Assembly: GCA_034509425.1 (NCBI GenBank)
Contig: JAVTVJ010000130.1
Coordinates: 3,341,501 to 3,405,500, forward strand
Source: Eopsaltria australis
Lineage: Eukaryota; Chordata; Aves; Passeriformes; Petroicidae
DNA length: 64,000 bases
Direction: 5' to 3'
Shown here: piece by piece, positions 1 through 15,059 of the stretch
Numbering within the stretch: the stretch's first letter is position 1
How the letters are laid out: each line of letters starts with the position of its first letter
The notes under the pieces: model-generated
The model's database searches: none
The model's input: the letters and a program-made list of their open reading frames with translations, nothing else
What the model was told of the DNA's origin: nothing
Program-made: the position numbers and the translations under genes

Positions 1-3000
1 GTCCAGAAATTACCTTCCCAAATTTAAACCATGTACTCACTCTCATTACTACCTACACCTTTTGGACATCCCCATCCATCAATTAAAATTTCTGCAGAAT
101 CACAGCACTCATCCACAAGGCAGCCTGGACTTTAAAGTGCTGTGCTGTGGCACACACTGAAAAATCAATTATTTAGGCTCCAGTACATGAACAGAAGTTA
201 CTGGCACAGTAGAAACCAGGCCATATTTTAGGGGAGATGCAGCACAGATTCCCTTGTTTACCAGCTGGTTCCTGTGAAGTGCTGAGCAGTCTCCATGATC
301 AGGTGAACATTTGGATACACACTGAAAACTGAATTTCCAGTGATGCCCTAGATTTCACAGACTACACAAAAGAGATGAAAGCTGCACACAGAGGCAAACA
401 GAAGGTTTCCTGGATGCAGCAAAGATCTAAAATATTTTCACGAATTGCCTTTGATTCTACAGTCTCAGCAAGGCCTGTAAACTGAGAGAGCAAACAGGAA
501 TAACCATCAAATGGGTGCACTTCAGTACAGCAAAGAAAATCAATTAAAAATAGAAGCAAAATGCTCTCCCTTGTAGCCTGCTCTCCTGGAACACCTGGCA
601 TGCTTAAAGCAATGCACATTACATTCAAGGGTAATATACCCTGGTCTGAAATAAAGTCCCAGCTGTAATGAGAAACAGTTGTTTTGCCAGGCGAGTTTAA
701 AGCCAAAAGGTGAAGAATTTCAAATCCAATTAAAACGAGAGGGAATTCAGGAATGCAGAATTTAATTACTCCACTTGGAAGGCAGCCAGGACCATTGGGT
801 TAAGCACCCATGGCCTTGTGAAAGGGCCAGGGGAACTCAAAAGAATTCCAGTGGTCAGGCCCCTGGTTCCTTTCTCCTTTGAGCCTTGGCAGCCATGTGC
901 CCTGTAGCTGAGCCCCAGGCAAGAACCAGCTCCTGAATTCCAGCCTTTCCAGCAGCTCCTGCCTCCCAAAATATAGCACCAGGCAGGCCTGGCCCTGCCC
1001 AGCTTGTGAAGCCAGGCAGGCTCTCAGTACATGGTGAGACTGCAGAGGATGCCCAATTAAAGCCACTTGTATAAACACAAGTTCAATAAAGTTATTGCCC
1101 ATGCATCATTTTAACATTTTGGTTTGTTTTGGGCTTTTATTCAGTTCAACAGACTAAATAGCAGGCAGCAATAATATTAGTTTTGGAAGAAGTGTGATGT
1201 TTGTGTTACCCACTCAAATTAATTAATGAAAATAATGACAGAGTTACAAAATCAGGGATGATTAAGAACTTGAAGACCATCCGACCCATTTCTCTGCCAA
1301 GGAGGATTTGTTCTTAGCATCACATTAATTCTGTTCTTCAGCAAACATTCCCAAATCACAGGAGCAACCAGAGTCCCATCAGAGGTGTTCACACTTTCAG
1401 GCTGATTCAGAGGAAGAAGTAAAACCTGAGAACAGAAATCCCACCAACTCCCTATCATTATTCTGAGTTAACTGCTCAGAGATTATTTTGAGCAATTACT
1501 CTCATCCCTTACTGCACACATGTTCCAAATACCTGTAATCCCCACTCTGTCAGTGCTAGACCAATCCATTCCCTTCAGGTAAGATCTAATGGTGAAATCA
1601 CATTTCACTGGCTTTATATCCCACACTATTACAGTCTCCATTATTAAATATTGCTTATTATTTTGTACTTACAAAGTCAGGGAGATGTGATTTTATTGCT
1701 TGCAAATCATCCTTACGTGAGTCTTACACCGTGCTTACACTTCACTCTGCTCCTCCAGATAAGCTTTTTGCTTTCTGCATATTTAAATAGTAACTCTAAT
1801 TATCCCTACTTGATTGCCCTCCTCTTGCAAAGCCTTTCCACAGGATCATCTGCAGTGAATTCCTCATCCTGCTTAGATTTTAAGAAGCCCAAGATATATT
1901 ATATTCTTTAATTTTAATAAAGCATAGAGGTGTTTCTTCAAAAAAAATATGCATAATAAATTCCATCTTCAGATATATTTTTATCAAAAACACAGCAAGA
2001 AGGGGAGATTACTGATTATTGTTACACTGGGAACAGTAACACTACAGAACAGTGCCTAGCAATAAAGTCAATTAAAAATTAAAAAACCACAAACAAACAA
2101 GCCAACCAAAAAACGACTACTGACATGATATCACATTGGCAAAGAAAAGTTCACTTCACTGTCTAAAAATATTGCTTCTTTTGCAAACAATGCTTGTAAG
2201 AGTTTCCTTGATTTATTTCAAATCAGTCACAGTAAACACTGTATACTTGCAATTCATAGGTGCACAGAAGCTGAAATTAATGGTACTTAATGCATTAACT
2301 CAGGTAATCCATCCAAAGAAATACACATTACAGTAGCCCCAAAACATGTCGATAAAATTTGAGTCAGAACTAATGTTTCTTAGAAGACATTTGTTAGTCT
2401 TCTAGGCCATTTTAAAGAGATTTGGTTACTAATGAAGTATTTTGGTTTAATTACAGTGGGGTCTGGCAACACCATGTGTTAAAGTTGTGATATTTCCCTT
2501 TATGAGCTCTGTTTTTGCTCCTTAAAACTTTACCAGAGTGAAGTGCCAGGGCTGACGTCTTGCATGACACACACAGGAGCAATGGGACACAGAGTTCAAC
2601 CTCCAAGACCTTGTCCTGCTGTCCCAAGGCATGAGATCATCCTGTCCTCCTCCTCCCTGCTCACCAAGCAGTGACAGTGACTGCCTTTGTCACACAGCCC
2701 TGACTGATCCTCCAGCACAGACTGTTCCTATCTAAAGATGACATGTGAAGAGAGAAGTTACCCTGTGACTGCACACACAACTTTTCATCCCACCTGGACA
2801 ATGATAAATTCAGCATTTCTTTGCTGATGTGCTTGGCTCTGGAGCAGTAATTTACATTTTTGGTGTGTTTGTGTGTGTAATAACACGCAGGAATACAATG
2901 CAGGTGTACAACAAGAATAGCACCTTCCAGAATTCAGCCCACAACCTGCATTCCTCCAGCACCTACTCCTGCAAAAGTTCCATCAGCAATCTGTGATTTG

Positions 3001-6000
3001 GGTCTGGCAGCAGTGACTCCCTCTCAAACATGACTTGGGAAAAACAGGACAGGGAAAAAATGCAGGACATTCAGTTCTAGCTGTGTCATTCAGGTCTCTG
3101 TGTCAAAGCCGTATCAGCAAGTGACTGGAAAGACAAAACACAGTCTTGAGCTGTGAATGCTCAGACCATTCACTACTTTATTAAATACTATTAAATTATT
3201 GAGCACTATTTTAGTAAATAAAACCAACCAACCAACCACAAAGAGACTTCATGGTCCATCTTTGAAGCAAAGACTTCCTTTGGGACACGTGACATTCAGC
3301 AAGAAAAAAGGTCTTTCTCTCTCCTCCTCCCATGAATTACAAACCACTGGAGGTCTGACACCACCCCTGAAACACAACAGAGTACCAGGGTCAGCCCTGA
3401 GCCCCCTGATTTCAGGTACAGCACTGAGGAAAGCAGCATTCCCCATAAGAAGGCCCAGCTCAAAGTCTTGTGCTGTCCAAGATGATGACAGAGAGATCAT
3501 TTGAAGAGAAAGTTACTCTGATAACAAATGCTGAGCACCTCAAAGCAAATACTTCATATTGTAATAGCCATTAAAATACTGCTTTTTCTCACCAAACAGG
3601 CATTCCTATCAGGACTGAAGTCAGGAAAGACAACCAGATTATCAGCACACAGGTGAGGAAGCCCAGCCTTCAGCAGCACTGTAACCCTCTGGCACTCTAT
3701 TCAAGAATATTCAAATTATTGGAAGAATAATTCTGTCTGAAGCTCAGTAAATAAGTCCCAGATTTTTTTTTTTCCTATGAAGTAATTCGATTCTATTTTT
3801 AGCCATTAAAGAACATTTGGATTAACAGATTGAAAAAGGTTCATTCACAGCTTTAAATATATATATGACTGTTACAAACTCTCTCCACTGCTGCCCATAA
3901 AACTAACAAAATCAAGGCAGAAATTACATTTATACAGTCTTGAAAATATTTTAAAATCATCATTAACATGTGTGATTTCATCTTATTTTACTTATAAGCC
4001 CAAAGTTGTATCCTGAATGCCATTTCTATAGAAACTGAGTGCCAAGTATTACCAAATTACAATTTTACTGTTTATGTAAAAATACCCTGGCAGCATTCAG
4101 GCAAATTAAATTTAAAATTAAACTTCAAGCCTTTGCATGCCACCATAATATTTCAGGCAACAATTTCAAGAAAGGGAAAGCAGAAAACAGACTGTGCATA
4201 TACTATAGTTCAAAATAGATGTCTCATGTCAAATGGCACAGTTTTTCCCTTTTTTCCATTAAAGAGTTATTTCAAATCTTCTGCTGAATACATTTACATG
4301 CCTAATGAAACCTCCTCAGTGATTCTTCTTGAATTACTCTATATGCTTTAACACTGCATACACTAATAGTGTACACATACATACAAATCCACACATAAAT
4401 GCATGCACTCATGCACGCAAGATTCATGCAAAAAGAATTAATGGAATTTTTTGACTGGATGCTACCCCCTGTAAATATGTTAAACGTGAACAGTGCTCAT
4501 GGCTGGGTTCATTAACTAAAAATGCTGCTGTTGTCTGCACAATTCGTGTTGCTCATGTGAGAAGGGATGACATGCAAAATGCTAATTTACAGACTCGGTT
4601 CTTTTCAATTTACCATCAGGGTTCTCTCTCCACAAGGAAAATCAGGAGTTGCTCACTGCAATTCCCAGGGAATAACTTGGGCTGAGACCTCACTCAGCAC
4701 CTGGAGATAAAACTCTGCAGGGAGTTGTCTCCAAGAAAAAGAGGAGAGAAGGAAAAAAATGGTTCTCAGGGAGCTCCAAACACATTTTCTGACATGTTCT
4801 CATGGAAAAATAATATCCCAAAAGCCACAGTTCACTGACTCACAAACATCCCATCTTTGGAAGGATATTAATATTTTAGATTAGCCGCTGACGTTGATAA
4901 CTCTTCTCACAACTTCAGCTGTTCATCACCTACTTCTTCTTCAGTCTTTTTCCTGAAATCCCTGTCTCTTGAGCACCTGCACTCTGGGAGACCTGCTCAC
5001 ATCCAGTCTGAAAGGTACTCTGAACACACAGAACCAAGCATGGAACTTCACTTTTTCAACTAAGTTTGGACCCCATGTCCTCACTATGGGTTGATGCAGC
5101 ATTTGATGAACAGATACAATTAAGAGATGAACTCCAAAACCCCATTATTTCCCCAACCTAGAACACCAACAGTGCCACCATTCCCTAAAACATTCCAAGA
5201 TTTCACTCCACCACAGCTGTACCAGCTGCCTCTTCTACAAATGCCTTTGACACCCAACTGCTTCAGAGACCATAAATGGTAACTTGCTGCTTAACAATTA
5301 ACAAATACTTAAATAATGGATGTATTTATAATTTCTGAGCAGGTTCATCAGTGGTTTTCTTTCCCTTTCACAGATGCACCTCTGTGCTGTATTTAACTTT
5401 CCACAGGGTCTCACCACCTCCCTGGCCCTTGGAGTACAAATTATTTTGGTTTTAAAGACCTCTTCTATACAGGGCAAGTTTTCAGCAGGATTTTAACGCC
5501 TTTAAACTCTTTCCTGCAACCTCTGTGTTAGTTTATCAGAGCAGTCATTAGGGCTGAGCACTTTGAGGCTGATGGGTTTATCTAGGCTAGCCCAACTCCA
5601 GCTAACTGCATTCAATTTGACATTCTCCAAGCACTGACAGCCCTCATCCAAGCCGAGTGTGAAAGTTTTTAAATTAGCTTTCACAGTTTGATTCACAGAC
5701 AGCAAATGCAAAATGGCACAGGATTAATTTTTTCCCCCAACAACACAGTGAAACAAAATAGCCCAAAGGCTATTTTACTTCATTTGCTTTAACTATTAGG
5801 GAAGATTCACAGCACAGTGCTTCAACAGAGACAAAAGCTCCAGAGGACTCTCAAAGCTCAGTATTGCCCCCATTAATTAAAGTACCATACGTTTGTACAG
5901 CCTTTCACTTTGTCACTGGATGTTAAAATGAAGTCTAGACCATTTCAGACAAGCCACAGCCATTACTGCTTAAAACATGAACATACCAATACATTCTTCT

Positions 6001-9000
6001 CAATTTTACTACAGATCACATTTTTAATACCTAATAAAAGTATGGCACTGGACTAATAGGCTGTACAGAAACCCATATTTTCTCAGGGAAGTACAAATCC
6101 TGACTTCACATGTAATCTGACAATGTGCTTTTTGATCAGTCTGCCTTCATTTGCCAGGTACAAGTTTAAAAAAGCCCCAGAATATTGAATTACCAATTGC
6201 AAAAGTGATTTGGTCACTCCCAGTGAAGAGTGGCAGAGCAGGATGGAAATTGAGCTTTCTTGGCACTCTTTATTTTATTATTGGGTGTGTTTGAGCAGCT
6301 CCATCAACAAACTGAGAAGCTCACCACAGGCAAAACCTCATGAAATACTCTACACTCAGTATTTTGGAGAAAAATACTTCTCCAATTTCAGAGGAAAACT
6401 AAAATCTCATGGAACAGTTTAGTTTATCTTGCCAAACTACGTATCAGAAAATTTTACATAAGGTCCAAAACACATAAATAATATTTAATTCAAATTAGTT
6501 CTAATACTCTAATAACTCAAATATCATCTAATAACTGCATCAATGGTGGTAACGCACATCTCAAATGGGGAACTATCTTGAGGTATGAAAATTATTTAGA
6601 ATGAAATTTAAAAGCAAAAATTAGCATGCACAGATAAGTTTCCAGCTTTATCCTCCACATTCCAGATGTTTACAGCCAAGGAGGTCATCACGTCTGACAA
6701 ACTGTAAAGTCAAAGGCCCATCTGTAAATGCCAAAATGTTAGTCACTGTGGTGGATGTAATTTAGGGACTTCTTGCCAGGATTCAGAGTAGTAATCTCAA
6801 ATATCAACCCAGTTTTATGAGTATTTTCTATTAAGAAGTTACATACTTGTAAATATTTTGTAAATAAGAAGCCTTTTTTCACACAGCAAAGGACATGAGG
6901 AAGTGTAAAAATTTTTTTTAAAAAAGTCCACACTGTCTATTTAGGGAAATTTACACCTAAACCTAGGAAATAGGAATTCTATTGTGTGAATAAACCTAAG
7001 CCAGAGCCCAAATTAGCCAGGGCCAGGCTGTGAAAAGTGAGCCCTGACAGAGCAGGGCAGTCTTGGACAGTGGCCTTGGCAGCAGAGCTGGCACAGTTGG
7101 CACGAGCATCACTCCTGCTGCCTGGATTAAAGTGCATTTGGGTACAGCTACAAAGGCCAGAACTGCAGCTCTCCATGGTAATAGAGAGCAATTTGGATAT
7201 GCCTTTAGAGCCATCTCATGAAATCTTTCCTGATGTAATGAAATGAAAGATGAAATTTCACTGAATTGAACAGATCAGGAAATTTAAGTTAACACTGACA
7301 AAATCCAGAACTGAAAAATGTATTATTTTTTTAAATAAAACTACTTTTGCTCATGCCTTTAGACCATTAGATCTTGTGTGTAACTACAGACACACACATA
7401 AATCCTAACACAATAATGAAGCTTTATACCCTTAAATAAAACACAGCCCACCATAAATGTAACTTCTTCAACAACTCAAACGTTCCCTTAATTAACATCC
7501 AAAACTTATGAAGCTTCATCAGCTCAGATGGCAAACAACCACGGGTCATTTCAGAGCTAAACTTGTCAGAAACTGCAAAAGAGAGACAATTCAATTGTCA
7601 TTGAAAGCAATAAATACATTCCTCAGGTCACTTCATGTCAGGTGCTAACAGATCTCAGAATCACTGAACGACACATTCACGTGAGACACCAATGTTGGAG
7701 AATATTTATGCTTAAGAAACTTTGAATTCTATCCAATTGTAAATGCCACAGTACAACAGATCAGTCCTGATGATGGAAGTCTTCTAGAGTATTCTTGTTT
7801 CTAAAACTAACTAAGATTGGGAAAAATTCAGGTTTTGGTAGAAGTGAATTGTCAATGGATTGCTGGCGATTCCAGAGCAGGGACAGAGAATTCAAAAGCA
7901 TCTGCAAAATGCAGTTTTTCCCTCCAGCAGAGATACTGGCATCAGTTGGAGGTAAAGACATTAAGTTTCAGCTTGATCTTGGCTATTCTTTGAGGATCTT
8001 TTTGAATAAAAACAATTCCTGATAATAAAGACCAAGGGCCAAAGCAGCTTGTATGAAAGCCATTATGAAGTGCACTAAAGGCAGCCAAGCACAGTATACT
8101 GCACATTTCCAAACACACCTCATCTGTTTTGACATTTTTATACTTATTATACTAATTTTATATTTGGATCCTTAAGCTCCTCAGACACTTTGCTTTTTTC
8201 TTTCCTTTGGGCACAGTAAGACAGGGACCTGATAGGGACCAGCAGAGACTTTGTTTTGACAAGTATCTGTGCAGAAAAAAAATGGACATGTGCATTTAGA
8301 TCTATCTTCAGACAGCAAAATCACTTCTAGAATTTTTATTTTCTATTAAATTAACTTGAATTGCTGCCCAGACAGAATACTGCCTTTGAGTTACACACCC
8401 ACTGCCCCCAAATAATTGTAATAATTATAATTTCCCTCAAATAATAGGGGGAAATTCTAGAACCATCAAGTGTTTAACAGAGAAGAGGGAGCACTGCTGA
8501 AGATGAAAAAGGTCAGATAAGAGGAGATGCTCTAAGTCAGCTGTTCTCAGGATGCCTGAAATTAACAGCTAACAAACAATTGTTGGGTTTTCCCACATGA
8601 CTTCTTGTCAACCTAAAACATTCCCATGTAAAGGTTTATAGTGCAAATGACAAACAAAACATCTTATAAATACATTTTGTTTGTTTCAAAATAACATGAC
8701 ATTGACACTTAAGATTTTTTTTTCTCCTGCTGAACTCCTGTTCTGAAAAAAGTACAGCCCACATCTTTTCTGAGGCTGTTTTTCTCCATTTCCAGCTGGA
8801 AAGCTCAGTTTTGGCCTCACTAGGACACAATTCCTTGAAATAATGGATTTTACTGCTAGGGATGGGCACTATTTTCCCTCCTTGCATTTGGCAGGAGTTG
8901 ATTTCACTAAAGGCTATCAAGGCCTGTTTTTAGCCCAAAATTACCTAACAATGCTTAACTAAATCAGTTTATACTTTACTAAACGACATCCTTCACCTTT

Positions 9001-12000
9001 AACTCTCTTAGTGCAAAACAAAGTCAATGTTCAAGTCAAGGGGCAAATCTGCAAAATGAACAAAGATGGTGAGTTTCAGAAAAGTTTGCTTTTCTTTCAA
9101 GGCACAATCAAGCTACCTCTGTTTTCTAAGTTCAGTACTGTTTTATTTTGATGGCTTTGAAAGAATCACCAGGCAGAAACCCTTCAGCTCTGCTTTGAGC
9201 TACTCCTACTTCCAAGACAACCAGCACAAAGCAGAAGCACAAATCCAAGAAGTGGAATTTCCTTGAGATGTCACACTTGCATGAGTAGCTGTAAACGCCA
9301 GCTGCAGCACCAGGAACACGAATTTTCCCATTGCTAAAATTTCAGAAAGCAAAACATAAAAGTGAAGGCAGCTTTATCATTACCTGCCTGTTTTCATTTC
9401 AGAAAGCTGGTTCCCCTTACCTTCTTTAAGTATCTACTAACAATTTTTTTCATTGCAGCTCATCTTGAAAATTAATCATCATAAATTTAAAACCGTTCCC
9501 TTGCACATCTGTCAGGTTGGTAGTGCTATTTCATTTATTACAAGACCACATGACGCATCAGAGCTCAGTATTTGAACATGACATATTTTCACTTAGTTGT
9601 GATACCACATTCGAAAATTGTTCCTATCAATCTCTCACTGGAGCCAAAACTTAACTGTCTTGTTCACTGAAACATTAAATGCCAAGTCACACAGATGAAT
9701 AAAAGCATTTGCAAGATGCAAACATTTGCAAAAGTTTCCTGTTGAAAGGGTCTGCAGGAGAGAGTCCACCAAAGTGAGCCGAGCCCACAGTCAGTACCAA
9801 AAGCCATTGTTTGTAATCATTTTGGCAATCAGATCTTACTGGAAGATAAATGATTTCATTAATAGGCTGAACTTCAAGTAGAATTTTGGAAGTGTTTTCA
9901 GCTCTGATTTCCAAGAAGTATCACAACTGCTGTGCACTTGCCAGACTCAGCTCATGCGCTGCTCCACATCTGTGATTTTCTGCATCATTCCCTGCGAGGA
10001 GCCAAACCTCAAACAGGCCAGGTACTTACAGTCCCCATAATGCATCATTTTCCCTCTAAACAGTGGCAGCAAACAGGCACCTCCTGTATTACTCTCTTCT
10101 CTCACTCATGACGATGTCACACACAGGTTCTTTGATTCTGAAAGAGAAGCATTTCCCAGGTTCTGGGGACGGAGCTACCCTGGCCAATCCATCATGCTCT
10201 GTGTGCTAATGATAGACTCATGCAGACGAGGCACCAGGAGCAGTCAGAGGCAGCAGGCATGAAAAGGAGTGAATCAACTGTCAGGGGTTGTGATCTGAAG
10301 GACTGCAAGGCTGTGATTAGAATTTTCAATCAGGACTTCCACAATCCATCACGCTACAAGGGAAAGGGGGGGGACACGCATATTTCTTCATCAGCCCCTC
10401 CTGCTACGGGCAAAACGAGTTCTGAGGCATTAAAAAAGGAAATCTGAACGTCTTTTGCTCATAAGCAGGTGCTCTTCAGGGAGTGGAGAGTAAAGGATTT
10501 TCTGGGACTGCACAGTTACCATTTTTTGCCTGCACACTCAAGATTATGTGCAGCACAGCCTCTGAGATTATAAGAAACACAGCTCTTCCTCTCTCTCCTC
10601 TTACAGGTGCACTCACAGACACCTGAGCAGAAAGCAGCCCTGGAAACCTTTGTTTGTTGTCTTTAGGGATATGAAAAGGAATAAAATCCTCCAGGAATCC
10701 TTCATCAGAATTTGCTAACACGCTTGGCGAAACTTTAGAAAATAGAAAGGCAGAGCTCTTTACAAGGCAAGGATTCTCATATTCATACATAACCTGTATG
10801 AAATCACCTGCAGCGCTTGCCAGGAGGCATTCAGTCACATCTTCCAAACGTAAAAAGGACCAGCAAGTTTAGAAAGTGCACAGGATCACAGGAACCAAAC
10901 ACATGGTCCAACCTTGTTTTCCTTGTGGTATTTGTTTGCCTTATTACTGCTGCCTCTGACTCAGAGAAAAATTCAATTCCTCAACTCAACAGGACTTGGA
11001 GCTGGGCTGGTTCTGCAGCTCTGCTGCAGCCTCCCTTTTAAAACCACAAAAATCTCTGCAAGCATTTTGCTGCTTCTTTCTTTTGTCACCTGTGAAATGC
11101 AGCAGCTCTGTCTCTCCGGACAAGAATTTTGCAGGAACTCATTCCCAAAGGGGATTTGCTGCCTCAGAGAGCCTGTCCCCAAAAAAATGCCAGCCCAGCA
11201 ATCAGGAACTGGTGTTGATGGCTCCAAGGAAGTGCCCCAAGGTCTGTATTGATGTCACTACAGTTTTTGACTCAAAATCTAGATCCAAGTGACAAGCTAG
11301 GCAGATTAGACATTTATTGAAATATATGAATGAAGCATTATTTTAAAAGGCAATTTTCATGTTAAACTATGAATAATGAACAGTAAAGACAGATCTTATT
11401 TACATAATTAATGTTTCAGTTATTGATATTCCTTCAGAGGGTCACTAGACATTTTTCTCGGAGTTAATTAATTAATAAAGCAACTCCTTTTATGTAGGTA
11501 ATTGTAATCACTTCAATACTCAAAGGCATGTAAAATATCTGCCTTTTTTTCTTTAATGTTGCAACCCGAGTGACACAACGATCATTTGCATAAATATAAA
11601 CACTGAATGGGTCCATTTAACTCCTGTCTAGAAAGAAATCCTTTGAAACTAACAGGAGATAAATACATTAATTACAGACAAACAAGGGAATCTGGGCAGG
11701 ACCACCTTTTGTCCTTGCATCACATCGTATTTTCCCTAACACAAATCTCAGCTTCAAGACACTGAAGCGCTCCTGGTGCCAATCTGTCCTCATTTTTAGC
11801 TGAAGATTGTTCTGAGGAGACAACAATTTGGGAAAGAACAGACTTAATGGAGAAACAAAGAGAAGACAGAAAGCTGTTAGCAAGCAGAAAGCTTTCAACA
11901 CTCAACATTTCACAGGTAACAAGGAACTTCTTCCCTTAAGAAATGCACTAACAAATCCTGCAAACAGAAGCCTGATCCTGCAAAAAATCTGTTACAGAGA

Positions 12001-12480
12001 GTTTTAGTGCCCATGTAAGTCCCACTCAAGCCAGGTGAGAGTTACTCTGCTCAGTAGCCAAACTTTATCTGCTCTTGCATCACATCAGGCCCCATGAAAA
12101 ACAATCTGGAAAGGATTACTGGATGCACTGCTTGAGGAAGGTGGGACAGCTGAGAGGTTGTAATTTTTATCACAATATTCTTAAACCACTAATACCTTGT
12201 ACTCCTCCCATTTCTGACCCTTTCTATCTGTATCACCACACACTGCTGCCAAAAAAGCATCTTCAGGGGCAGGTCCAAGTGCCCTCTTAAAGAACAGCCA
12301 CACAACCCTCCAAAGCCAATTATTTGTTGTTAAAATTTCACCTTGATTATGCCGTTTATTGTGTGATTTAATGAATGAGAGAGAAGGGGGTAAAAGATGT
12401 TGATGTCTGACCAGTGACACCACTGACTAGCTCATAACCAGAGTCACATCATTCTGCTATTTCCTCATCATAAAACTGCA
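1..12480. other. AT-rich non-coding DNA, no gene recognised
   Basis: I see no recognisable coding exon, RNA gene or full-length transposon here. Open frames are short (123 codons or fewer) and show no known domain. The block contains only small simple-sequence features: an A/C-rich run near 2073-2114, four CCAA units at 3224-3238, an 11-T run at 3763-3773, a short TA run near 3858-3868 and a CA/TG-rich patch near 4366-4425. A run of eight G lies near 10367-10374. The stretch around 9460-9650 is free of visible repeats. Most likely intergenic or intronic. Confidence 0.7.
3224..3238. repeat. (CCAA)n microsatellite
   Basis: Nearly four perfect CCAA units. Short simple repeat with no visible gene context. 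Confidence 0.8.
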
Positions 12481-12529
12481 ATTGTCTCTACTATCAAGTA
12501 TTTTAAAACATAATTTGGGATTTTTTATC

Positions 12530-12650
12530 CTGTTTCATACAGTGCCTAGGACCATGGGGGAAAATGAAGGAAGGAGGACTCCAATCCACCTCCACAGTTC
12601 TGGGGAATGGGATAGCAATAGAGATAATAAATGTTATTATTTGTATTATG
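12530..12650 (+). repeat. Old CORE-SINE / MIR-like SINE 3' part
   Basis: The motif TTTCATACAGTGCCTAGGAC followed by ATGGGG, a TCCA...CC segment and a terminal AATAAATGTTATTATTT matches the 3' half of the old amniote MIR-related SINE family (consensus of the type TTTGTACAGCGCCTAGCAC-AATGGGG ... AATAATAATAAT). The copy is diverged and lacks its 5' tRNA-derived head. The family name comes from memory of the consensus; a RepeatMasker comparison would settle it. Confidence 0.6.
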
Positions 12651-13774
12651 CACTCATCTACACCGTATCAGCTGCTAAAACCTCGCAAATATCCCTGACA
12701 CCATCAAGAACCATCTCAACCTGTTTGCAGACTATAAATCTCATATCTGATCTCCATCCAACAGATTATAACAAAACGTGAAATAACCTAAATATTGAAA
12801 ACCATTTCACAGAAAATGGAAATAGATACTGTAGGGAAAAACACATTCCAGGCTTGCAAATTCCCTCCTTGATGTAATCCTCATCCATATCCTTCCAAGG
12901 GACAATTTGGTATCTCTGTCTCTCAGTGTTTTTAACCACAGCAGACCTTTTCAGCCAGCAGTTGGTTGTGTTTCCAACTGGTGCTTCATTCCAACCATGC
13001 AGGAGTCAGGAATGCAGCCATTAAAGCAGGTTATGAATAAAGCACTCAGGTATTTTTTCTGGGTTTCTCAGTAATTACTCACAGCCACAGAGCACAACTG
13101 AGATCTGCTCCTTCAGGGCCTCCCTGCCAAAGGATCAATGTGCTGCAAACACAGGCACTACAGGACTTAATAGCAAGTTTTAAGTGCTTCTCACAAGCCA
13201 GGAGTCTCCTCGACAGCCTTCCTGAAGGTATCCAGGAGCTGAAGAGCTGCTCTTAGTGTATATTTGTGCCTTTTGGCCAAAATCACACTTCCTAAACACA
13301 GAGAAGCGACAATGGACACATCCAAGAGAGGACAGAAATGAAATTCCAGATTACAAAGCTCCATTAAATCAACTTAGCAATTCCATCTGCAGGGATAACA
13401 ATTTGGCTGGCAGTGGTGGGCTAAATAATGCAGTTGAACACATTAAGAACAGATCTGTATTCAGGCTGAATGGACTGTTAGCTCAGGAAAAAAAGAAGGG
13501 AAAAGAAATGCTGAAGTAGCTGTTTCCTGCCCACAGCGTATTTTCTCTTCTCCTTCATCTTCCAAAACTATCATGATCATACATCTATCAACGTATCACA
13601 CACTCTCCCTGTGAAAGAGACAAAATAGGCCTCAAAATCTGTGCCTTAATGGGTGCCATCAAAAGAAATATCAATTCATCTGGATGCATAAAACATCCAG
13701 GAATCAGTGTAATCAGAAAGTGGGGCTTCTCCTTTGCCATCCAGTCTCTGTGATAGTGAGGGCTGCTTTTATTA

Positions 13775-13810
13775 TTTTTATAATTTTTATAATTTTTATT
13801 ATTTTTATTG
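13775..13810. repeat. 9-bp AT-rich tandem repeat, 4 copies
   Basis: Four consecutive 9-bp units: TTTTTATAA twice, then TTTTTATTA and TTTTTATTG. Low-complexity AT-rich repeat of a kind common in introns. Confidence 0.8.
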
Positions 13811-15059
13811 TTTTATAGTGCAGGTACCTTCACTTCCCCTGAGTGCTTTCAGCAGCAAACTCAGAGATTTCTACTCTGACCAAGAGGCAAGTCCCCTTCT
13901 CTCCCTGCAGTCAGAGTTTCGGTTTTTCATGAGACAGTAAAAAGTTTCTCTATTGTCAGCACTAAAAGCTTCTCCTAAAGTAGTTCTTTTCCTATGTAGT
14001 CACATTTTCATCAAGTTTTAGTGCATATATTTTATGAAAGCGTTTGACAACCTCAGCATTTGGGTCAGAAAAAGAAGATGAAATGTAGGCTAGGCTACAG
14101 GGGGCTTTCTAGGGAATACCCCACTAAAGCAGTCTCCTGATAGCTGAGGTATCTTCCTTGCTATAAAAGCAGTGATTGTTGAGCACAGATTTTCAGTGGG
14201 CTCTGGAGGTTTAAAATCTAAGGAAGACCTAATTTCATACAAAACTATCTGCTGGCTTCCTCTGGATTTTATATCTGTATGAGTTCAGATGGAATACAGA
14301 GGGAATGATACATCATTAGCAAAAAACTTTACTTGAATTTTCTATCTCTTATAAACATCATCACATCATCTAATGCTGTCAAGTTTGCTATAGAATATTT
14401 ATTGTTTTGACTATATAAAAAGGATTATTTTTCTTCAAATTAAAACCAGCACTTCAAGGAGGACATAAAATTAGATGATTTCTATTGCCTCAAAGTAGGC
14501 AATGAAAACTTTAATGTATCTGTTCCTATCTCAGGCATACCTATGAATATTTTTAAAGCACAGATATAATATTCCACCAATGTTTTTACTCCTATTTTTG
14601 CTCTGGTTAAGTTATATTTTTAACTCCAAAAGGGATCCATTTGCACAGATATTTACACCACCATGCCCTATTCCAATTCTTTGGGTCCAGTTTAAACATC
14701 CTGCAATGCCAGACTCCTGAATACAGTTAAAAACTTCACAGGTGTGTAACAGACAGCAAAGAATTCCTAACACCCTGCCTTTTAATGTTTCATATCCCCT
14801 TTTTTATGGGGAAAACACATTAAGTGAAAGGATTCCAGGCTGAACCTTTGCGCTGCCTTTTCAGGACACGCTGAGCATCATGAGCTTCCCAAAGCCTGTG
14901 TGCAGTGAGGGTGACAAGACACACTCCTGTGGCATTTTTTTCCCCTTTCTCCAGATTTCAGTGTTTATGTGTGACCTCCAGCATTTAACTGATGATTATT
15001 CAGCGCATCACTTACAAAAACCAGCCATTCTCATTTCCTTTACACTCCTCCTCACGGAA

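Noticed and set aside
2050..2075. MIR-like CAGTGCCTAGCA motif
   Set aside because: Only about a dozen bases match and the flanks do not follow the SINE consensus.
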